NCBI GenBank assembly: GCA_002425185.1
Contig: DILT01000005.1
Location: 1 to 51,967 of the forward strand
Direction: 5' to 3'
Length of the DNA: 51,967 nt
Origin: Flammeovirgaceae bacterium UBA5585
Lineage (GTDB): Bacteria > Bacteroidota > Bacteroidia > Cytophagales > Cyclobacteriaceae
The notes below the pieces were generated by a model. It saw nothing but the letters and a program-made list of their open reading frames with translations. It had not been told where the DNA came from and ran no database searches. Below, one piece after another: positions 25,831 to 37,100 of the stretch (positions are counted from its first letter, which is position 1; each line of letters begins with the position of its first letter). A program made the translations under genes and the position numbers.

Positions 25831-26922
25831 TTAGTGTACCGGATTTAATTCTTGCGACACAATAGGGGATAATTTATCGGCAATGATTTTGTTACCTGCT
25901 TTGGTGACATGACAAAAATCAATGTAGATATACTCCTCTCCATTAAACGCTGTGGTAAAGTCGTATACCCACGGATAATTTTTTTCCCGGATGAGTTTCT
26001 GCAGTTCAGCATAGACGAATCGAAAGTTTGCCCCCAACTCTTCATGGAGTTGAAGATGCTCCACCTGGGGTGAGCCGATATAGGAAACGGGTTGCAAAAC
26101 CGCTATAAACTTACCGCCTCTGCTGCTAACCAGTTCATGGGCCATTTCCCAGTTTGCCATAAGCATGTGCGCTACACTTAGCCCTTTACCGGAGTTCAGG
26201 CAATCGTATAGGGAAGGTTGCTGATCACCCGTATTTTGGCGGTACTGGATTAACAACAAAATATTTTTAGTGAACAGGTTATTAAGTACGGTTGAAATCA
26301 GTTGTTTGCCACCGCCATAAATCTTTTTTTGAAATAACGGTATTAACCGGTGCCCGGGAAGTTCCTGAATTTCCTTAGGGCATAGGAATGCGGCATCGTT
26401 TACACCATCATAAAAAATAACAACGTCCGCCTTTTCACCCTTTGCGTACGTGGAGATTAAAGCATCCAGATTTTGCCGGGAGTTGTAGGCAAGTTGCGCA
26501 TGATTAATAACAGTACCTGTATTTATTGCCTGATGGACTAATGCAGGAATTGTATTGTCATCGTCCGACCCTTCGCCCCACATGGTAGAGCCTCCAAAAA
26601 AGCGAATGATGGGTGCCGGTGTTGCACCCGAAGGTGGCGTATGAAACCGAAGCCCTTCATTAGTAATGTGTAAAGTCCTTCCTTCATAGGGCAACATTTG
26701 CCACTCGGCAAAGGGTTTATAACGATGCGCAATACTGTGGTAGTCATTAAAGATGGCTTCTGCATAGGCGGGATCTTCTGCATAACCCGGAAGGAGGTGG
26801 CGTTTTTCGCCACCTATTTTAGTAAGGTAAATGCCGCACGCCCAGTTGGTAAGGGCCACCAGTATAAGAAATACAAAAACACTAATGGAGAAGCTTTTGA
26901 GGTACGAAAGTAATTTTTTCAT
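25831..26922 (-). CDS. Membrane-anchored SGNH/GDSL hydrolase
   Basis: The 363-residue protein has an N-terminal membrane helix (SISVFVFLILVALTNWACG) and a periplasmic SGNH domain. Block I is FFGGSTMWGEG with nucleophile S112, block III is YDGVNDAAF with G173 and N175, and block V is DFCHVTKAGN with D335 and H338. The catalytic set is therefore complete. Proteins of this type add or remove O-acyl groups on cell-surface polysaccharides. It is followed after 52 bases by the methyltransferase gene, and the split T9SS tail gene ends 56 bases upstream. I infer modification of the polymer of the adjacent locus. Confidence 0.8.
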   Translation of the reverse strand: MKKLLSYLKSFSISVFVFLILVALTNWACGIYLTKIGGEKRHLLPGYAEDPAYAEAIFNDYHSIAHRYKPFAEWQMLPYEGRTLHITNEGLRFHTPPSGATPAPIIRFFGGSTMWGEGSDDDNTIPALVHQAINTGTVINHAQLAYNSRQNLDALISTYAKGEKADVVIFYDGVNDAAFLCPKEIQELPGHRLIPLFQKKIYGGGKQLISTVLNNLFTKNILLLIQYRQNTGDQQPSLYDCLNSGKGLSVAHMLMANWEMAHELVSSRGGKFIAVLQPVSYIGSPQVEHLQLHEELGANFRFVYAELQKLIREKNYPWVYDFTTAFNGEEYIYIDFCHVTKAGNKIIADKLSPIVSQELNPVH

Positions 26923-26978
26923 GCGATGACTTGCTGTAAATTTAACAGGGTAGTGGGGAATATAAAACCGGCTGGGTA

Positions 26979-28190
26979 TTACTTCTGAATGATGAGTTTG
27001 TGCCGTTGAATACCTGTTTCCCCTTCAAGCGCAAGTATATAGAGACCGGAGGAAAACCTTAATTCAATTTCCCTGTGGTCAGCGGTCAACAGACCTGTTT
27101 GCACAACCTGGCCCCAGCTATTGAGTAGGGTATAAGCTGCAGCTTTTGAAATTCCGTTAACAGAGACCGAATGTTGAGCAGGATTAGGATGCAGTTGAAT
27201 GGGAGGCTGCCTGGGTTCAGTACCGGTAATGGCATAGGAAAAGGGTGGAGAGGTTTTTGAGCACGATGATTTCGTTGTCCGCACCTGGTAGTTACCGCTA
27301 ACCACAGGCGTATAGCGCTGTTCGGTTGCTCCGTCTATCTCCTCGCCATTCAACAGCCATTGATTACCCGAAACCGCACTGGAAACCAGGTTATCTTCGT
27401 CAACTGAAATTTCGGGTTGAGCGACTTCAACCATGGCGAGTAGTTGAAAGCGTTTGTTACCAAAGGTGCTGGCCTCATCGGTTACTTGAAAGGTGTAGTT
27501 CTGACCGGCACGTATGGGTGTAATCGCATCAAGATAATTGTCCTTTAAGAAAAATTTCCGCTCGGTATCAAGTGCTGATCCGGAAAACGCGAATGAATAC
27601 GTTCCAACGTTTACATCGTGTACGGCAAGCCCCATTGTAACATGGCATGTATCGGGCATATTTTTTATGGCTACCAACACTGAATCGGGCGTAAGCGTGG
27701 CTAAATTGTAGTAACTGTTTTGCTGCTTTACACCATCCCAATGTGGATCAAACTTCAATCCCGATTGATTATTAAAATCCAGATAAGTACGGTCTGTTAA
27801 TCCATTGTGGTCTAGCGAAATGGCGAGGGTTGAATTTGATTCTTGTTTTGTCCGGTAAAGGTTGGCTTGTGCATTTGCTTTGGCGGTTTCCTGAATAGTG
27901 AGCGAGGGATTCGCCCCGGTGGCTTTTACCCAGAATGCCTGCCCTTGGGCAATCAATCCGGCAAATTCCAGATCGCCAACGGTACCGTTCCACTGTAGAA
28001 AGCGACCATTGCCCACTTCATTATCCCTGACATACGCAGTTGGGTTAACGCCATTGCTTTGCCAACCTGAACCGCCCCATTGAATAGGCGATGCATAGGG
28101 GTTACCGATAAGGCTCCAGCCCGCGTTTGGTAATGCGGAGCCTTGATTCAGTTGAAAAGTAAAATTACCGGTGTGCACTTCACCAGCCAT
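26979..28190 (-). CDS. T9SS type A sorting-domain fragment, split from the upstream esterase by a frameshift
   Basis: The 403-residue frame has no signal peptide and starts inside a domain: AGWSLIGNPYASPIQWG and AQGQAFWVKATGANPSLTIQ align with the middle of the neighbouring 2,347-residue esterase. It ends with a T9SS type A sorting domain: LHPNPAQHSVSVNG, a YTLLNSWGQVVQTG strand and LPxG-like FSSGLYILALEG, then IQRHKLIIQK. The frame opens upstream of the ATG as TTLIRMAGEV, which would continue directly from the end of the 28196-31024 product if one base were added near 28205. As it stands, the fragment would be made without an export signal. It is either the 3' part of a recent pseudogene or the victim of a sequencing error. 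Confidence 0.8.
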   Translation of the reverse strand: MAGEVHTGNFTFQLNQGSALPNAGWSLIGNPYASPIQWGGSGWQSNGVNPTAYVRDNEVGNGRFLQWNGTVGDLEFAGLIAQGQAFWVKATGANPSLTIQETAKANAQANLYRTKQESNSTLAISLDHNGLTDRTYLDFNNQSGLKFDPHWDGVKQQNSYYNLATLTPDSVLVAIKNMPDTCHVTMGLAVHDVNVGTYSFAFSGSALDTERKFFLKDNYLDAITPIRAGQNYTFQVTDEASTFGNKRFQLLAMVEVAQPEISVDEDNLVSSAVSGNQWLLNGEEIDGATEQRYTPVVSGNYQVRTTKSSCSKTSPPFSYAITGTEPRQPPIQLHPNPAQHSVSVNGISKAAAYTLLNSWGQVVQTGLLTADHREIELRFSSGLYILALEGETGIQRHKLIIQK

Positions 28191-28195
28191 CCTTA

Positions 28196-31024
28196 TTAAC
28201 GTTGTTCATCCGACTTCCGGATAAATACTGCATACCCTTTTCCCATCACAAAATTTTCGGTGTTCGATGTAGTAGGAAATGGCAGCCATCCGCTTGGTTC
28301 ATTGTATAGAAAGAGCGAAGGATTGGTAGTTAGCCCTGGGCCGGTTGAACGCCCCATAAAGTTGCCCGTTACCGGAACTTGCTTTTGCAAGTCACTCACC
28401 CTCACGTTGTGAGCCGGAAAGCCCAGGTAGCGGTACATCCTGCCCGGGCGCACAAAGCGCTGAAACCGAACCTCACCGGTGATATTTCCCGTGCCCTCCG
28501 TTTGTGCAATACGGGCGATTTGCGTAGCTGACGAAACCAGTGTGAGTACTTTGTTTGCGTTAAGTGTTCCATTAAAGTTTTTAACAAAATCGAGTACAAA
28601 CAATGAATCCTGTAGAATCAGCGCACCACTGCCGGTAAGGTTTACCGTTACCGAGGATATAACATCCTGGGTGGGTTTAGTATATAGATAAGAGTTAGCG
28701 GATGACTGTGAGGTAATGGTTAAGTTACTTTTATCAAAAGCAATACGGCCGATTTGCTGCTGACTATTTATCGAGCCTGACCCTGTAATGCTCAAATGAT
28801 TTTTTCCAAGCCCCAGCTCGCTACCCGGTTGAACAATCAGCCCGCCACCAGTAGCCGAGCCAAGCTCCAGCGTAAAAGGTGAGGTGCCTTGCGAAACACT
28901 CACTGCCGAATTACCTAAAATAGTGAGTTGATTAAACACGGCCCGGGTACCTGAGAAGTTTATGGCATGCGGCCGGTTGGCCGATAATGTGAGCGCAAAT
29001 TTGGTAGCCGGATTAAATTCAGTGCTCGCGTGCAGGGTAAGATCACCCGTGAGCTGAATGTTGCTGGTATTGTTGGCAGCGCCATTTACCGTTACAGTAT
29101 TGGCGATGGTCAGGTTGCCGGTAATGATGGTAGCACCACTGCCCAATGTTTTGGTTGTACCCGCGCCAAGGATTTCTACGTGTCCGTAAGTTTGTGCCGG
29201 TATGGTTGTAACAGCGGCACCAAAGCGAACGGTAGAGGTTGGTGATACGGAACCAAATATAACCGGCTGACTTGTATTGATATTTACGATTCCATTCCCT
29301 TCAACATTTATAACCCCGGTAAAGGTATTGCTAACGGTCATCTCACCGCCATTCTTTACCCACAGTGCGGACTCTGTGCCGCTTATCGTTAACGTTCCGC
29401 TTTGCGATGCTGGCCGGTTAACATTGAATACCTGGAAGTTGCCACTGAATGAACTTGGTGAAGAGCCACTGCCATCATTACTATTAGTACCCCACGAACT
29501 TAGCAAACTCAAATCCTGGCCTGGCTTAGGATAATAGTTCACTGGTGTTTGGGTTACTACCGAAAGTTTTACACATTTTGAAATTCCATCCGTTCCATCA
29601 CCGTTGGAACCAGTATAGGGTGTTGCACACAGTACATGATCGCCTGGTAAAATTTTCCAACCAAAAGGTGCATAATCATGCGGATATACGTAAAGAGTGT
29701 TAAAACTCCCCCAGCCATCTAATCGTCTTGTAAATTGGTTACTATTTACTTTGAAAACTAAACTTCCGCCTTGGTTGGCCATAGCTGCCCTCACATTTAA
29801 GTCATTTGTGCCAAGTGCATTTTTATTTATCAACTGCTCATTGACTAAGGAGCCAATGTTACTGTTATTTGTTGCAGCATTAGTAAGGGTAAAGCCGATA
29901 ACACTATTGTTTGATCCAACGGAACTGAGCAACTGAACCGTAATATCATCACTGCTGATTGCCCCCAGGTTATCGGTTACCGTAAGCCTGAATTGAAATG
30001 TACCCGCCTGCAGGTTAGTGATTTTAAGTATGCGGGTATTGGTTTGTTCCAGGGTAAGCGCTGGGCCTTGTAGTTGTGTCCAAAGAACGGAAGCGATGGA
30101 ACCATCCGCATCAAAAAACTCTGAGTTCAGGTAAAGGGTACCATCACTAAGCAAAAACTTTTTATCTACTCCAACATTAACATACGGTGGAATATTAACC
30201 GTTGAATTTTTGGTGAATTGTAATAGCCAGTCGTAAACCGGATAGCCTGCGGATAAATTGTAGATAGGATTCCACATGCCGTTGTGCTCAACGGCATCCA
30301 GCAAGGTTACATGCGGCCTGATGCTTCCCGGGCTGGGGCAGGCGTTAATGGCTGCGGCCATGTTGGTAGCATTACTATAATTCAGTAGCAAATCCTCTGT
30401 TCCGTGAAAAATCCACATCGGAATGTTTACCAATGAACATGCTATTCCATCTGCAATAACATCATCTGTGCGGCCACACATCGGTACCATACCGGCAACT
30501 TTGTGCGGATAGGCAGCACTATAGAGCATACAACCCTGGCCACCCAGACTTAAGCCCATGATGTAAATTTTATCTGCATTAATGGTACGTTGGGTTTTTA
30601 CAAATTCAATCACCTCATCTATGTATGCTGGCGACCAATCCTGATCGGCAATGTTAGGGGTAGCATCGCGTTTCATCTGCGGGGATACTACGATGAAAGG
30701 CCTTGAAGCCGGCCATTGACCCTGATGGATAAGATATGCCGGGGTTGCATCATTTCCTTGAGTCCGTAAACATTCAATAGAGAAACAACCTGGCCATTGA
30801 GGATTAGGATTAATCTGTCCTTGTCCATGAAGGTTAACCAATAAGGGAGCGGGAGTGTTGGCGTTGTAGCCAGGTGGCGTATAAATCAGAAATTGGGTTC
30901 CCCCCGGACTTGTCATAACAATTTGGCATGATGGACAGGGCGCTTGCGCATATAGCACAATAGGGAGGCTTACCAGAAAGGTAAGCAGAATTGTGTAGCA
31001 ATATGTTTTACCAATCTTAAGCAC
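28196..31024 (-). CDS. Secreted alpha/beta-hydrolase esterase with PKD-like domain (truncated by a frameshift)
   Basis: The 942-residue product has a signal peptide (TILLTFLVSLPIVLYAQ). Residues of about 35-270 form a PHB-depolymerase/feruloyl-esterase-like hydrolase with nucleophile S159 in GLSLGG, D211 in HGTED and H247 in VEHNGMW. A PKD/REJ-like domain follows (VGVDKKFLLSDGTLYLN to about residue 370). Then come long beta-strand repeats rich in Thr, Ser and Gly that resemble the equivalent region of the neighbouring esterase. The sequence stops at KSDEQR where the paralogue continues into a LIGNPYAS-containing domain and a T9SS type A tail. That continuation lies in another frame directly downstream. 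Without it the enzyme lacks its sorting signal. The likely substrate is an ester-bearing polysaccharide or polyester, which is not resolved. Confidence 0.85.
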   Translation of the reverse strand: MLKIGKTYCYTILLTFLVSLPIVLYAQAPCPSCQIVMTSPGGTQFLIYTPPGYNANTPAPLLVNLHGQGQINPNPQWPGCFSIECLRTQGNDATPAYLIHQGQWPASRPFIVVSPQMKRDATPNIADQDWSPAYIDEVIEFVKTQRTINADKIYIMGLSLGGQGCMLYSAAYPHKVAGMVPMCGRTDDVIADGIACSLVNIPMWIFHGTEDLLLNYSNATNMAAAINACPSPGSIRPHVTLLDAVEHNGMWNPIYNLSAGYPVYDWLLQFTKNSTVNIPPYVNVGVDKKFLLSDGTLYLNSEFFDADGSIASVLWTQLQGPALTLEQTNTRILKITNLQAGTFQFRLTVTDNLGAISSDDITVQLLSSVGSNNSVIGFTLTNAATNNSNIGSLVNEQLINKNALGTNDLNVRAAMANQGGSLVFKVNSNQFTRRLDGWGSFNTLYVYPHDYAPFGWKILPGDHVLCATPYTGSNGDGTDGISKCVKLSVVTQTPVNYYPKPGQDLSLLSSWGTNSNDGSGSSPSSFSGNFQVFNVNRPASQSGTLTISGTESALWVKNGGEMTVSNTFTGVINVEGNGIVNINTSQPVIFGSVSPTSTVRFGAAVTTIPAQTYGHVEILGAGTTKTLGSGATIITGNLTIANTVTVNGAANNTSNIQLTGDLTLHASTEFNPATKFALTLSANRPHAINFSGTRAVFNQLTILGNSAVSVSQGTSPFTLELGSATGGGLIVQPGSELGLGKNHLSITGSGSINSQQQIGRIAFDKSNLTITSQSSANSYLYTKPTQDVISSVTVNLTGSGALILQDSLFVLDFVKNFNGTLNANKVLTLVSSATQIARIAQTEGTGNITGEVRFQRFVRPGRMYRYLGFPAHNVRVSDLQKQVPVTGNFMGRSTGPGLTTNPSLFLYNEPSGWLPFPTTSNTENFVMGKGYAVFIRKSDEQR

Positions 31025-31046
31025 TTCCTTCGTGGGGTAGACCTCA

Positions 31047-31084
31047 CCCCCCTTCCCCTCTCCTGCAGGAGAGGGGAAGGGGGG
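31047..31084. repeat. Perfect 38-base palindrome
   Basis: Two 19-base arms with no loop are centred on TCCTGCAGGA; the arm wording is pyrimidine-rich (CCCCCCTTCCCC then TCTCC) and its complement. It lies between two minus-strand esterase genes. A related, imperfect GC-rich element with CCTCCCC and GGAGAGGGG words lies at 38424-38476. This suggests a dispersed REP-like or MITE-like intergenic repeat, which is an inference from two copies only. Confidence 0.7.
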
Positions 31085-31097
31085 AAGTTTAATAAAC

Positions 31098-31121
31098 TGA
31101 GCCGGTTCTTGAACCGGCTCA
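31098..31121 (-). terminator. Intrinsic-terminator-like hairpin after the 2,347-residue esterase gene
   Basis: On the minus strand a perfect 11-base stem (TGAGCCGGTTC / GAACCGGCTCA) with a 2-base loop is followed by GTTTATT. It lies 25 bases after the stop at 31146. The T-run is short, so efficiency is uncertain. Confidence 0.6.
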
Positions 31122-31145
31122 TTGTTCTAATAATTCTATTTTCAG

Positions 31146-34100
31146 TTACTCAAAATGGAGTAACACTTTACGCTGCAGCACAGCATCACCTTGCCGGATG
31201 AACATGATATACATACCGGGGGCTGTATCCTGCGATACGTTTAATTTATGAACACCGTTTACGTGCGTTCCTTTTATGGAAGCATCAAACACATTACGCC
31301 CGGTAAGGTCAACAATGGCAATGTTCGCATCCAGCGTTGATGTGGTTTCTACTTTCACATAAAGCTGGTCATGCGTTGCCGGGTTTGGATACACGTAAAC
31401 ATTAAATCCATCGAACACCGGATTTTCTGTGCCGGTAACCAGGTATTCGAAACCTTCAGAAACTTTGGAGCAGCCACCTTTTGAAACCAACACCGAATAG
31501 GTACCGGCCTCAACAGGTTTAATGCCCCGGTCGTAAGCATCCAGGGGTTCGTTGTCTCTGTACCACTGCATAAACGTTCCGGCAGGTATAGCGTTTACAA
31601 TCTCCAGCGCATCACCGTTGAATTCAATCCGTGGCACTGGCACCTGGTTTATTTCTACGTAGGTGGAGGCTTTGTTCCCTTCACAGCCGTTGATTACCGC
31701 GGCTACCTGGAAAAGCGTGGTGCTGGCAATGGGCTCTGATACCCAGCTTGCGCTGGTTTGATTGGGTATTAACTGGCCGTCTTTATACCAACGCAAGCTG
31801 TTTTCCGGGTTGGTTTCTGCCTTCAGGGTAACCTGGGCGCCATCGCAAAGTGTATAGTACGGCCGGTCTACCGTTACCTGTGGTTTAGGGGTGTACGTGA
31901 ACGCAAGCGGTGTGGCCGAAAGCAATTCGTTGCTGCAGCCGGTAAAACCGGTGCGGATAACCAGGTTGTTTGTTCCGGATTGCAACGCGCTTACCGGAAC
32001 AATGAGGGTAATGGTTCCATTTTCGCTTGATTGTAATTCCGATAACGGTGTTTCATCGTTCAGGTAAGATGCATAGTAGAATACACCTTGTTGTACATTG
32101 GTTAGCTGAATAGTGGCCGAAGTTCCTCCACACACATTTTCAACCGTAGCCACTGCATTTTTCTGAAGCGCTGGGCGATTGAGCGTGAGCGTAAACCTGC
32201 CGGCACCAAAACTGGCTGCGTTGGAGGTAACCGCAAAGTTATAATGATCACCGCCTGTCAGCGTTTGTGTGGTGTTGGTAAAATGATCGGTAAGGGTAAC
32301 TGCACCAACACCCACCAGGTTTTCAATGTTCTCGAACGTGAGTGTATAATTGCCCGGTGTTACATCTTCAACGCTTAGCGCGATAGTCTTTTCACAGAAA
32401 CTGTTTGAGACATTATTAAAAATGAGTTTTACATTTTCAGACGATAGCGAGCTCAGGTTCAGTATCTGGTTCTTAAATTTCATGCCGTCTATGCCGGGTT
32501 CATACGTATCCGCGTATTCATCGCCAACAATTATGTACGCCTCATCTTCTAATGTTCCGTTAGACAGTCGCATGGTAATGCTGTTCACAGTTGACTCACC
32601 TTCACGGAAAAACGTAGAGGTGTTGGTTCGTTTTGCTTTTTCGTGAATGGTTAAGGAAGGATTTGCATTTACGGCCTGAACCCAGAAGGCTTGCCCTGGG
32701 GCGATAATACCTCCTGTTAATGTTCCCAGTCCATTGCTGGCATTGTAGGTTCTGAAAACTAGGGTGCCTCCTGTATTGTCGGGTACGCTAACAATCGGTG
32801 ACAAGCCGCTTCTGGTCCAATCACTTGCCAGGTTGTTCCACATAATGGCTGAGGCGTATGGATTACCTATCAGGTTCCAGCCATCGTTACCGCCTGTACC
32901 CGGTGTAAGTATCGAGGTGTACGACACACTGCCCTGGTAAGGGTTGCCCGTCATGGTAAGGGTAAGCGGGTCGTTGCCGTTGTAATTAAAAATCGAATAC
33001 CCGCGGCCGCGTTCAAAGGTTACTGTGTTGTTGCTGCCGTTGTGCGGATAGTTTTTGTAACCACCCTGGTTTTCTACATAATAAAACATGGAAGGGTTGG
33101 ACGAGTTGGGGCTGCTGCCGGTGAAAGGCCCTGTAATGGGCATACCACTCTGTTGCCACATGGCCACCGTCATGTTGGCCACGGCCGATGACATGTACCG
33201 GTATTTTCTCGCTATGCTCACCCAGCGCTCAACCTTTGCGGCACCGGTAATGCTTCCGTTGCCTTCAAGCTCCTGCAGGTAGGCCGTTTTGGTTTGCGTG
33301 GAAACCAGCGTGATGTTACCGCCTGAATTTACTTCACCGGCCTTTATTTTTAAACCATCCGTAATACGCAGCGGTGACTGGATCACCAGGTCTCCGGTGC
33401 TGCTATAGGTGGTGGTTACCATGCCGGCTGTATTCAACACGTTATCCAAATACAAATTGGAATTTTGTGTGCTGCTGCTGTTCAGCGTTAAGTTGCTGCC
33501 GCTAAGGGCCAGCCTGCCGGTTTGGCCGCCAGCATTTATAGTAGCAGCATTCTTCATTACCAGGTGGTTGTTGCCCAGGTTGAGCGTGCTGCCGTTGGCC
33601 AGGGCCAGCCCGCCACCGTTTGGCGAGCCAAGGTTAAGGGTTGCGGCACTGCCCCCGTTTACCACGTTGGCCGTGGTGCCGGCCGCGGTTGAAATTTTAT
33701 ACAAATCCAGCGCACCGTTAACGGTTAACGTTTGGGTGCCGGCTTTGGCAAACGTTACATCCAGCGCGTTATCGGTGGCCACGGTAGCCGGTGAGCCGGC
33801 CAGCGTTACATCACCGTGCACAGTAACCTTTGAGGCATTGGATGGTGCGCCTTTTAAAGCAATGCCATTGGTTGCCGTGAGGTTGCCCATAATGGTAATG
33901 TCACCGGCTTCAAAATTTTTGTTGCCCGTGCCGGTAAGGTTTACGTTACCATAACTGCCGGCTGGTATGTAATTATACGCATTGAAATTAACCGTACTGG
34001 CAGGGGATACACTTAAAAACTCAGGCGCGGTGGTGGCGTGGTTCAAATTAACAGTTCCGTTACCCTGCACCTCCAGTTTGGCTGAAATGGCATTGTCTAC

Positions 34101-37100
34101 AGTAAGGGTTGTGCCGGTGGGCACAATAATTTTGGAAACGCTGCCGCCAATGGTTAGCTGACCACCGAGTCCTGTGCTGGCGCGGTTGGCTACCCTGTAA
34201 AACTGACCATTAAAAGTAAAATTTGGAGGAGTTCCTGTTCCATCGGCATTGGTGCCCCAGGTGGCTGCATTGTTAAGCGCTCCGGCCGCCTTTGAATAGT
34301 AGACAACACCCGAGTTTGTGGTTACCGCCAATGCCGAAGACGCTGCCGATTTATTACCCGAAGCATCAAAAGCTTTTACTGTAAAGTTGTAGAGTGTACC
34401 GGGTTCAAGGCCGGTAGCCACATAACTGGTAACTGCCGTTGAGTCAACGATAATGTTGTTAATTAAAATTTCGTACCCGGCAACACCAACATTATCCGTT
34501 GAGGCTGTCCAGTTGAAGACTACATTCGAAAATGTTTTGCCGATTAAGGTTAAGCCGGAAGGAACGGAAGGCGTTATGTTATCCACATCGGTTGTAGCGT
34601 TGGCCGAGGTGCTGAAAGGAGAGGTTGCACCGGTGGTAATATTCACTGTTTTAAGTTTATAGAAATAGGTAGTGCCGGGCAGCACTGTGTTATCGCTAAA
34701 AGCCAGGCCTGAGGCACGGCCAACAACCTCAAACGTTCCATCAACAGCAAGTGAGCGGTAAACTTCAAATTGATGTGCCGGTGGCCCTCCATATTGCCAC
34801 GAAAGGTTAATGCTGGTCATGCCATTGGCTACTGCTGCTAAACTTGTGGCAGCCGCAAGTGGAGCAGGGGGTGTGAAATTACCTGAGCGAAGCCAATCAT
34901 CTGGTATCGGTTCCCACTCTGTATAGTTGGCATCATTATCTCCTGAACTGATCTTTCTACGATACTCAACTGTTAATATTTGATTTTGGGTAAATTCATT
35001 GAATAAGACAATTATACGATAATAGTCAGGTGCAAGTGTTACGTTGGTTCCCATAGTTGTAGCGACTGCAACAGGGCCATCTTCTTTTATCCCATTATTG
35101 ATAAGTAATGGTGCTGGACTATTGAGTGTATTGTAATTAAAATTTATAGTATTCTTTGAAAAGATAAAAAGCATGCTTCCGTCATCAGAAGTTAAGCGGA
35201 ATTGCCAGTGGTTTGGTCCAACAGTAGCAGGTGAAAAAGTTGGTATAAGGAGGTATCCCTCAAATTTAATTTTGTAAAAGTCTTGCTGGGTAGCAATTCC
35301 AGGTGTTGCCGGAGGCTCCACATTAATGGGGTTCACATTAAAGTTGGTGACCTTACCAGTAAACTCGGCTGTCAACCAATCAATTGGGGGCGTCTCACCT
35401 CTGCTTGAAGACTCTTGAGGATATAACGTAGTCCACGCACCAGTGGAGTGTTCGTAGTAAAGCCCCTCAACAACAGTGGTACCTATGACCAAGTTGCTCG
35501 GTGGCGATAGGTTGCCAGTTAGGTCTTCTGCTTGCACCGTAATGGGGTAGGCTTGATTAGCAGATAGCCCTTCAATGGTAAAGGTTGTTTTATCTGAATC
35601 TGTAAACGTTGAAGAAGCACCGAAATTTACTTTGTATTGCCTGATTGCAGTATTATCCGTGCCGGCATCCCATGCCAGAGAAATGCTGGTAAGGGTGTTG
35701 AGTGTAACGCGCAGGTTTTGAGGAGGGGTTGGTGCAATACCATCACCGGGGGTGGTTACTTCCAGGTATACGTTTTCATTTTCATTGCCGGGCACGTAGT
35801 TCGAGCGCAAGGCATTTATGTTATTGCCAATAGCTCGTATTTTGTAACGGTAAGTGGTGTTTGGGGAAAGGTTATTGTCTAAATAGGCTACCGCATCCTC
35901 CGGGGTAATAGCCACCAGGGTAAAAATATCATCATCATCTTTCCTCCAGATTTCAAAGCCGGTTTCATTTAGTGAATTGTCGTTCCAGCTTAAAAATATG
36001 CTGGCGGAGTTTTGTGCAGTTCCGTTAAAGTTACTCGGTGCTGTTAAGTTTGTGCCCGCACTAAAACCAACAAATACAGGGTCCGAACTTTGACTCTGAC
36101 AGCCACTAATATCTGCTGTCCGCAAGGTATACGATCCGGCATCCGTGTCATTGCGCATAATCATGGATAATGTATCCTGTACCAGGCTAAATGCACCATT
36201 ATATGTTCTGGCATCCGTAACCAGGCTTCCATTACGGTACCAGTAGTATTTAGTGTTTTTCGGATTTGCTTTCAACACCACATTGGTCGCACCGGTGATT
36301 TGGGTAGCGAAAATGGTTGAACTAGAAGCTGTTATAGTTGGCTTGGCCGGTGCACTTTCCTTTACGATAACCGGATCGGACCACCGGTTCCAATCGTTCG
36401 GCCCTGGGTTTAATTTGCGGCTAAAGCGTGCACGGTAGGTTCCGGGCAAGGTGGCGGTATGGCTATAGGAGGTAGCTCCTGGTATAATTTCACCATCCCT
36501 TTCCCATTGATAAGCTAAAAAACCCTGTGCGAGTATCAGTTCCGCACCCGTGCCAGAAGTACTGCAAACCGAAGGGGTGCCAAATTTTACATGAATATTG
36601 GCCTTATCCCTAGTACGCATCCAACTGAAAAAGTCCGGTTCGGCATAGGCATTGTTCCAAACCCCATGCCCCAAAGTCGGGTAAAGGGTGTAGCGCACAT
36701 TCAATCCGTTGTTCCTGAAATCCTGAACCCTTGCCATGGTAAGTGCAGGGTTTGGGTTTCCATCAGTACCCCCCTGAAAAATCCACAGCGGTATACTCGA
36801 TACGTATGATTCCAGGTTCCATTCGTTGATCTCTGCCCCATTTACAGCCGACATGGGCAGTGCGGCCGAGAACAACCATGGCGCACTTCGTATTACACGG
36901 TATACTGCTGCACCACCATCGGAGAGTCCATGGATGTAGATTTTATTTGGGTTGATGTTATATTTTTTTATCAGCAACCGGATGATGCGCACAACATCCT
37001 CTGCCCCTGTTTGCCAACCATTTAAGTTTTGTGGAAAAAGCACAAAGCCCGGCCATGCGCGGGCGGGCATATTTGGGTTGTTTGGCGCCATACCGAGAGG

